Part shown: one piece after another, positions 5,451 to 10,017 of the stretch
Numbering within the stretch: the first letter of the stretch is position 1
Layout of the letters: each line of letters starts with the position of its first letter
Assembly (NCBI GenBank): GCA_002368865.1
Contig: DFDT01000216.1
Span: forward strand, 1 to 10,017
Length of the DNA: 10,017 nt
Source: Lachnospiraceae bacterium UBA3821
Lineage (GTDB): Bacteria; Bacillota; Clostridia; Lachnospirales; Lachnospiraceae
Reading direction: 5' to 3'
Translations under genes and position numbers: made by a program
Notes under the pieces: generated by a model
What the model was told of the DNA's origin: nothing
The model's database searches: none
Seen by the model: only the letters and a program-made list of their open reading frames with translations

Positions 5451-6416
5451 TCACACAAAGATCCGCTCCACGCTCTCCACAAGCTGTTCCATGGTCTCCA
5501 TGGTATTGATCTGCTGGCGGAACTTCGCTGAGCCGGGCAGTCCGAAGGTATACCAGGACAGGTGCTTGCGCATCTCCCGCACGCCGATATATTCCCCTTT
5601 GTATTGCAGCTGCAGCGCCGCATGACGCAGGATCAGTGCTTTCTTCTCCGCATTGGTCGGTCCGGCGGGAATCGTGCCCTCCCGCAGATATTCCGTGACC
5701 TCCCTGAAGATCCAGGGATTTCCCTGCGCGGCACGCCCGATCATCACACCGTCGCATCCGGTTTCCCGAAGCATCTGCTCCGCCTTTTCAGGACTGTCCA
5801 CATCCCCGTTGCCCAGCACAGGGATCGACACCGCCTCCTTCACCTGTCGGATGATGTCCCAGTCTGCCCTGCCGCTGTAATACTGCTCTCTGGTGCGTCC
5901 ATGTACAGCCACCGCTGCCACACCGCAGCTCTCCGCAATTTTCGCAATCTCCACCGCATTTACATGGGACTCATCGAATCCCTTGCGGATCTTCACGGTG
6001 ACCGGCTTTCTCGTGGCCTTCACCAGCGCCGTCAGGATCTCCTCCACCAGCTTCGGATCTTTCATCAGCGCCGAACCTTCCCCGTTGTTTACCACCTTGG
6101 GCACCGGGCAGCCCATGTTGATGTCCAGAAATGCATGGGGCCTGTCCTCAATGCGCTTGGCCATCTCCGAAAGGATCACCGGATCGGAGCCGAAAAGCTG
6201 CAGGGAAGCCGCACCCTCATCAGGGTGGATCTCCATCAGGCTGTCCGTATTTTTGTTGTTATAATAGATCGCCTTGGCGCTGACCATCTCCATGCAGACC
6301 AGACCTGCACCCAATTCATGGCATAACAGACGAAAAGGCAGGTCTGATACACCTGCCATGGGAGCCAAGATAATATTGTTGGGCAGTGTCACCCCGCCGA
6401 TCGTCAGTACCGACAT
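5451..6416 (-). CDS. dusB: tRNA-dihydrouridine synthase DusB
   Basis: FMN-dependent, NADPH-using enzyme that reduces uridine to dihydrouridine in the tRNA D-loop. The 321 residues fit the family. Visible landmarks are the FMN-binding start LAPMAGVSDLPFR (17-29) and DINMGCPVPKV (98-108), with the catalytic Cys103. Further along are VKIRKGF (141-147), HGRTREQYYSG (172-182), GNGDV (202-206) and the phosphate-binding GRAAQGNPW (227-235). The C-terminal helical tRNA-binding domain follows, with MRKHLSWYTFGLPGS. The ATG at 6416 has GAGG 8 nt upstream and lies 14 bp after the coaX stop. coaX followed by dusB is an arrangement I associate with Firmicutes. The exact Dus subclass is assigned by likeness, not by phylogeny. 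Confidence 0.95.
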   Translation of the reverse strand: MSVLTIGGVTLPNNIILAPMAGVSDLPFRLLCHELGAGLVCMEMVSAKAIYYNNKNTDSLMEIHPDEGAASLQLFGSDPVILSEMAKRIEDRPHAFLDINMGCPVPKVVNNGEGSALMKDPKLVEEILTALVKATRKPVTVKIRKGFDESHVNAVEIAKIAESCGVAAVAVHGRTREQYYSGRADWDIIRQVKEAVSIPVLGNGDVDSPEKAEQMLRETGCDGVMIGRAAQGNPWIFREVTEYLREGTIPAGPTNAEKKALILRHAALQLQYKGEYIGVREMRKHLSWYTFGLPGSAKFRQQINTMETMEQLVESVERIFV

Positions 6417-6430
6417 ATTTTTATCCTCAT

Positions 6431-7201
6431 TTATTTCACATTCTTCTCGTAGATCCGTCTCAATCCGTCCAATGTCAGCACAGAATCATAGATATCGATG
6501 GCATTGGTGCCTTCCGCAATCAGCCGTCCCAGGCCTCCGGTGGCAACCACCTTCATATCCCGCAATCCGCTCTCCTCCCGGACTTTTTTGATGATATATT
6601 CCGTCTGTCCGATCTGACCGTACATCAGCCCCGCCTGCATGCTGGAAATGGTTTCCTGTGCCAGGATGGACTTGGGCAGCTTGATCTCTATGTCTGGCAG
6701 CTTCGCTGTCTGGGTCCAGAGCGCTTCGGAACTGATCTGGATGCCGGGCGCCGTGATCCCCGCTGTAAAGCAGCCCTCCCCGGTGATCAGGTCATAAGTC
6801 GTTGCCGTCCCAAAGTCAATGACCAATACCGGCCCACCATACTTTTCAAAAGCGCCTACCGCATCCGCAATACGGTCTGCCCCGATGGCACGCGGATCGT
6901 CCGTTGTGATGCGGATCCCCGTCTTCACGCCGGGTCCCACAATTAACGGTCTGGTTCCCGTATACCGGATCAGCGCGCTTTGCAGGGCATGCATCACGTT
7001 TGGCACTACACTGGAGATGACAGAACCCGTGAGTGTCTCCGCCTGAATTCCATTTTTTTGCAGCAATTCACTGATGATCAGCCCGTATTCATCCGACGTG
7101 CGGGGTGTTTTCGTTGTCAGGCGAAACGTTACCTTCAACACCTCTTTGTCAAAAACTCCTAATGTCATATTGGTATTGCCCACATCGATCACAAGTGTCA
7201 T
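6431..7201 (-). CDS. coaX: Type III pantothenate kinase
   Basis: Phosphorylates pantothenate, the first step of coenzyme A synthesis; this type is insensitive to CoA feedback and needs a monovalent cation. The protein is 256 residues from the ATG at 7201. The frame extends 16 codons further upstream to 7249, but that part ([16 protein letters not shown]) overlaps the preceding gene and has no family character, while AAGGA sits 6 nt before the chosen ATG. The ASKHA-fold motifs are visible: DVGNTN (6-11, phosphate loop), GADR (107-110, with the catalytic Asp109), DFGTATT (129-135), APGIQIS (151-157) and ATGG (220-223). It follows the small acidic gene by 19 bp and precedes dusB by 14 bp. Confidence 0.96.
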   Translation of the reverse strand: MTLVIDVGNTNMTLGVFDKEVLKVTFRLTTKTPRTSDEYGLIISELLQKNGIQAETLTGSVISSVVPNVMHALQSALIRYTGTRPLIVGPGVKTGIRITTDDPRAIGADRIADAVGAFEKYGGPVLVIDFGTATTYDLITGEGCFTAGITAPGIQISSEALWTQTAKLPDIEIKLPKSILAQETISSMQAGLMYGQIGQTEYIIKKVREESGLRDMKVVATGGLGRLIAEGTNAIDIYDSVLTLDGLRRIYEKNVK

Positions 7202-7220
7202 ATCGTTTCCTTCTTTCTGC

Positions 7221-7571
7221 CTATGCCTCTTCCAACAGACCTGCCACATCCTCTTTCAGGATAAATACTCTGTAATACAAACTCAATGACTCAAACAATT
7301 CCTGCCGTTTGCGGCGGATCTCACCCACCAGTAGACCGCTGGAGATCTCGTCGTAATAGATATCGTCCTCCTCTGCGTTGGTCTCCATGGATACGGTTCC
7401 GTCCTCCTCGAACACGATGGTGAAGATTCCTCCCACCTCCTCCGTAAACAGCACGCAGATGATATGCAGTTCATCCTTGATGGATTCCGGTATCTTGTCA
7501 AACTTTTCGTTGAAATAATATTTCATCTCATAGGCGTTCGCCCCGCAGAGCACAATCCGGTTATCGCTCAT
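7221..7571 (-). CDS. Small acidic conserved protein (DUF6145-like)
   Basis: A 116-residue protein with no membrane segment or signal peptide. It opens with [20 protein letters not shown], followed by [25 protein letters not shown], a likely beta-hairpin stretch. An acidic middle ([14 protein letters not shown]) leads to a C-terminal helix ([22 protein letters not shown]). From memory this resembles the family named DUF6145 in Lachnospiraceae, which has no known function; treat the name as tentative. AGGAGG lies 5 nt upstream of the ATG. It is locked between birA (18 bp) and coaX (19 bp) in a tight run of genes for biotin and CoA use, so co-expression is near certain, though a shared pathway is only a guess. 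Confidence 0.85.
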   Translation of the reverse strand: MSDNRIVLCGANAYEMKYYFNEKFDKIPESIKDELHIICVLFTEEVGGIFTIVFEEDGTVSMETNAEEDDIYYDEISSGLLVGEIRRKRQELFESLSLYYRVFILKEDVAGLLEEA

Positions 7572-7589
7572 AACATCCTCCTGCTTTCT

Positions 7590-8576
7590 TTACACATATC
7601 CGTAGATTCCCCGCACAGACACCTCTCCGGCATATACCTCCCGCAGACTTCCGTCCGGCAGTTCCACGATCAACTCTCCCCTGTCGTTGATCCCCCGCGC
7701 CGTTCCCCTGTATTCTCCGGCCGGGTCCAGCACACACACCTCTTTATCCCGGTTGACAAGCATCGCATTGTAGCTGTCCCGCAGACGCTCCATCGAGCAG
7801 GTTTGGAGAAAGCTCTCATAGTCCGCCTCAAACTGGTTCATCACGGCCGCCAGAAGCCTGCTCCGATCCACCTTCTCCGCGCACACTTCATCCAGTGCGA
7901 TGGCACGGTCCGCGATCTCCGGCGCAAATTCCTGTTTCCGCACATTGATGCCCACACCGATGACCACATACTGGATATCATTCTGCTCCAGACTCATCTC
8001 AGTGAGGATACCGCAGGTTTTCCGACCGTCTATGACCACGTCGTTGGGCCACTTGATCCCTGCCGAAAGTCCCAGCGCATCCCGAAAGGCCGCCGTGATG
8101 GCATGCGCTGCCACCAGCGTCAGCATGGAAGCCTGATCCGGCGCAAACTCCGGCTTCAAGACGATGGTAAAATAAATATTGGTGTCCGCAGGACTGATCC
8201 AGCTCCGTCCTCTTCTCCCCCGCCCCGCAGTCTGCATATCCGCGACCACCAGTGTCCCGTGCGGTGCTCCGGCTTCCGCCAGCCGCTTCGCCTCCGCATT
8301 GGTGGAACCGATCTCCTCGTAAAAGTAAACTTTCCGCCCCGCCCACCGGGTCTGTATGCGGCTTGCAATCTCGCTCTTATTATAGATCTCTGTCTGTGCC
8401 GCTTCCGTCAGACGATAGCCCCGATTTGGCACCGCCTCGATCTCATAACCTTCCTTGCGCAGCTGGCCGATTGCCTTCCAAACGGCAGTGCGGGACACGC
8501 CAAACTGTTCACACAGCTGCTGTCCCGACACATAATCTTTTTTTTCTCTCAATAAAGTTAATATTTTTGTCTTCAT
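7590..8576 (-). CDS. birA: Bifunctional biotin-[acetyl-CoA-carboxylase] ligase / biotin operon repressor
   Basis: Attaches biotin to the lysine of biotin carboxyl carrier proteins via biotinyl-AMP and, in this long form, also represses biotin genes. The 328 residues include an N-terminal winged helix (about 1-57, with VSGQQLCEQFGVSRTAVWKAI), the mark of the group II regulatory type. The catalytic domain has GSTN (90-93), the biotin-binding loop GRGRRGRSW (118-126), KWPNDV (175-180) and VIGVGINV (205-212). A small SH3-like C-domain ends the protein. The start lies 2 bp after the argF stop with no clear Shine-Dalgarno, so translation is probably coupled to argF. No biotin operator or biotin-synthesis gene is visible in the window, so its targets must lie elsewhere. 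Confidence 0.96.
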   Translation of the reverse strand: MKTKILTLLREKKDYVSGQQLCEQFGVSRTAVWKAIGQLRKEGYEIEAVPNRGYRLTEAAQTEIYNKSEIASRIQTRWAGRKVYFYEEIGSTNAEAKRLAEAGAPHGTLVVADMQTAGRGRRGRSWISPADTNIYFTIVLKPEFAPDQASMLTLVAAHAITAAFRDALGLSAGIKWPNDVVIDGRKTCGILTEMSLEQNDIQYVVIGVGINVRKQEFAPEIADRAIALDEVCAEKVDRSRLLAAVMNQFEADYESFLQTCSMERLRDSYNAMLVNRDKEVCVLDPAGEYRGTARGINDRGELIVELPDGSLREVYAGEVSVRGIYGYV

Positions 8577-8578
8577 TC

Positions 8579-9586
8579 TTACAACGTAGCCGCCATAACC
8601 GCCTTAATGGTATGCATGCGGTTCTCCGCTTCTTCAAACACCAAAGACTGGGACGACTCGAACACCTCGTCCGTCACCTCCATCTCGTCGATACCGAACT
8701 TCTCGGAGATCTGCTCGCCGATCTTGGTCTTCAGATCGTGGAACGCCGGCAGGCAATGCATAAAGATCGCCTTTTCCCCTGCATTTTCCATCACCGCCCG
8801 GTTTACCTGATAAGGAGAAAGATCCCTTATCCTTTCTTCCCAGACTTCGTCCGGTTCGCCCATGGACACCCAGACATCCGTGTAGATCACATCCACATTC
8901 TCTGTGCCGATCTGTACGTCCTCTGTCAACGTAATGCTTCCGCCGTTCTCGGCCGCGATCTGCTTACACTCCTCCACCAGCTCCACGTCCGGGAAATACT
9001 TCTCTGTGGTGCAGGCAGTGAAATGCATGCCCATCTTGGCACACGCCACCATCCAGGAATTTCCCATATTGTAACGGGCATCCCCCATATAAGTCAACTT
9101 GATCCCCTTCAGATATCCGAAATGCTCTCTGATGGTCAGCAGATCCGCCAGCATCTGAGTGGGATGGAATTCATTGGTCAATCCGTTCCACACGGGTACC
9201 TTGGAATACCTGGCCAGTTCCTCCACAATCTCCTGTCCGTAACCGCGATACTCAATCCCTTCAAACATGCCGGCAAGCACACGGGCCGTATCCGCAATAC
9301 TCTCTTTCTTGCCGATCTGGGAACCGCTGGGATCCAGATAGGTGCAGCCCATGCCCAGATCATGCGCCGCCACCTCAAAGGAACAGCGGGTACGGGTGCT
9401 GGTCTTTTCAAAGATCAACGCAACATTTTTGCCCCGCAGCGTATCCACGGGAATCCCCTTCTTCTTTTTGTCCTTCAGGTCTGCCGCCAGATCCAGCAGA
9501 TAAAGGATCTCCTCCGGGGTAAAATCCAATAATTTCAGGAAATCCCGTCCTTTTAAATTGATATTGCCTTGGTTGATGCCACTCAT
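8579..9586 (-). CDS. argF: Ornithine carbamoyltransferase
   Basis: Forms citrulline from ornithine and carbamoyl phosphate in arginine synthesis, or runs in reverse in the arginine deiminase pathway. The 335 residues are full length. Carbamoyl phosphate contacts are STRTR (63-67) and HPTQ (141-144). The ornithine-binding signature is DVWVSMGE (237-244), and HCLPAFHD (277-284) carries the catalytic Cys278. The ATG at 9586 has AAGGAG 6 nt upstream. The sequence style is close to the E. coli ArgI/ArcB type, so a catabolic role (arcB) is not excluded; no arcA, arcC or other arg gene is in view to decide. It is 26 bp from the SPFH gene upstream and 2 bp from birA downstream. Confidence 0.95.
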   Translation of the reverse strand: MSGINQGNINLKGRDFLKLLDFTPEEILYLLDLAADLKDKKKKGIPVDTLRGKNVALIFEKTSTRTRCSFEVAAHDLGMGCTYLDPSGSQIGKKESIADTARVLAGMFEGIEYRGYGQEIVEELARYSKVPVWNGLTNEFHPTQMLADLLTIREHFGYLKGIKLTYMGDARYNMGNSWMVACAKMGMHFTACTTEKYFPDVELVEECKQIAAENGGSITLTEDVQIGTENVDVIYTDVWVSMGEPDEVWEERIRDLSPYQVNRAVMENAGEKAIFMHCLPAFHDLKTKIGEQISEKFGIDEMEVTDEVFESSQSLVFEEAENRMHTIKAVMAATL

Positions 9587-9612
9587 GTCTGTCTCCTTAC
9601 TCTCTTATCCTC

Positions 9613-10017
9613 TTATTCCGTCTTGCCTGCCACGGTCTTGATCGCCGCGCCGATGCTGGCAATGCCCTGCAGCTCTGCGGGAAGCAAAATGGTGTTCGCC
9701 TTACCGTCCGCCACCTTCTCAAAGGCTTCCAGGCTCTTTAACTTCAGCACAGCCTCATCTGCGCTGGCTTCCTTTAACATTTTCAGACCGTCTGCATGTG
9801 CCTGCTGCACCTTCAAGATCGCTTCCGCCTCACCTTCTGCCTCTTTGATCATCTTTTCCTTCTGTGCCTCTGCGCGAAGGATTGCAGACTGTTTCTCAGC
9901 CTCTGCGCGAAGGATCGCGGATTCTTTTTCACCCTCTGCCTCCAGGATGCGGGCTTTCTTCTCACCTTCCGCACGGGTTACGGCCTCACGTCTCTCACGC
10001 TCTGCCTTCATCTGTTT
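9613..10017 (-). CDS. SPFH/band-7 (stomatin-like) protein, C-terminal part
   Basis: Only the last 134 codons are in the window. The frame stays open to the window edge (KQ before the ATG at 10011), so that ATG is internal. What is visible is the long coiled coil that follows the SPFH domain in stomatin/paraslipin proteins: EREAV-type charged helix, four 11-residue repeats rich in Glu, Lys and Ala, then VQQAHADGLKMLKEA. The C-terminal segment ANTILLPAELQGIASIGAAIKTV is characteristic of QmcA/paraslipin-like members. Such proteins form large membrane-anchored rings and scaffold membrane microdomains, often beside an NfeD protein. The membrane anchor and SPFH core must lie beyond base 10017, so the exact subfamily cannot be set. 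Confidence 0.9.
   Translation of the reverse strand, partial: KQMKAERERREAVTRAEGEKKARILEAEGEKESAILRAEAEKQSAILRAEAQKEKMIKEAEGEAEAILKVQQAHADGLKMLKEASADEAVLKLKSLEAFEKVADGKANTILLPAELQGIASIGAAIKTVAGKTE
9838..9969. repeat. Four 33-bp units encoding an 11-residue coiled-coil repeat
   Basis: Inside the SPFH gene, the units EGEKKARILEA, EGEKESAILRA, EAEKQSAILRA and EAQKEKMIKEA follow each other without gap. The middle DNA copies are nearly identical: GCCTCTGCGCGAAGGAT occurs at 9866-9882 and again at 9899-9915. An 11-residue period is the hendecad pattern of a right-handed or straight coiled coil. The DNA identity suggests recent duplication or gene conversion. Confidence 0.8.

Noticed and set aside
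5562..6326. 254-codon plus-strand open frame
   Set aside because: Antisense to dusB and without recognisable sequence.
7202..7249. N-terminal extension of coaX to 7249
   Set aside because: The extra 16 residues precede the conserved [11 protein letters not shown] start, overlap the upstream gene and leave the good AAGGA site inside the coding region.
7464..8555. 363-codon plus-strand open frame
   Set aside because: Lies antisense to birA and the small acidic gene, both with clear motifs and ribosome sites; composition rich in His, Arg and Pro is typical of a shadow frame in GC-rich DNA.
8252..9532. 426-codon plus-strand open frame
   Set aside because: Antisense to argF and birA, which have complete catalytic motifs; no credible domain in the shadow product.
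9838..9969. CRISPR-like array from the regular 33-bp period
   Set aside because: The repeats are contiguous, have no spacers and encode an in-frame coiled coil.

Overview
The window looks like a Clostridia chromosome, most likely a Lachnospiraceae member. The evidence is the greA-lysS pair, the birA / small acidic protein / coaX / dusB cluster, Gram-positive style Shine-Dalgarno sequences before most genes, and protein sequences typical of that family. This assignment rests on recognition, not on a database search. Apart from a broken insertion sequence at the left edge, every gene reads on the minus strand.

Two blocks of different character meet near 2.1-2.35 kb. The left block (1-2104) is AT-richer and looks like the edge of an integrative or plasmid-like mobile element. 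It holds an unrecognised 66-residue protein, a ParA ATPase and a ParB-like protein in one minus-strand operon. The ParB-like gene is cut short where an IS66-family remnant abuts it at 455/456. The remnant carries the end of tnpA, 19 codons of tnpB and then directly a terminal sequence, so most of tnpB and all of tnpC are missing. The 249-bp gap between the small gene and lysS has no gene. It is dense in structure: a perfect 10-bp-arm palindrome, a minus-strand terminator-like hairpin, two families of short direct repeats and a 10-bp repeat shared by two hairpin loops. This is the likely border between element and chromosome.

The right block (2354-10017) is GC-richer housekeeping DNA. In transcription order (right to left) it has the C-terminal part of an SPFH/band-7 protein, argF (ornithine carbamoyltransferase), birA (biotin ligase/repressor), a small acidic conserved protein, coaX (type III pantothenate kinase), dusB (tRNA-dihydrouridine synthase), a 315-residue protein I do not recognise, greA and lysS. 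Gaps from the SPFH gene to dusB are 2-26 bp, so these are probably one transcript. The unknown gene follows after 71 bp with a possible promoter of its own. greA-lysS has a textbook promoter (TTGACA, 17 bp, TATAAT) whose -35 box lies in the last codons of the unknown gene.

I see no RNA gene, CRISPR array, riboswitch or defence system. The parts most worth a second look are the IS66/parB junction, the repeat-rich border region and the uncharacterised 315-residue gene.
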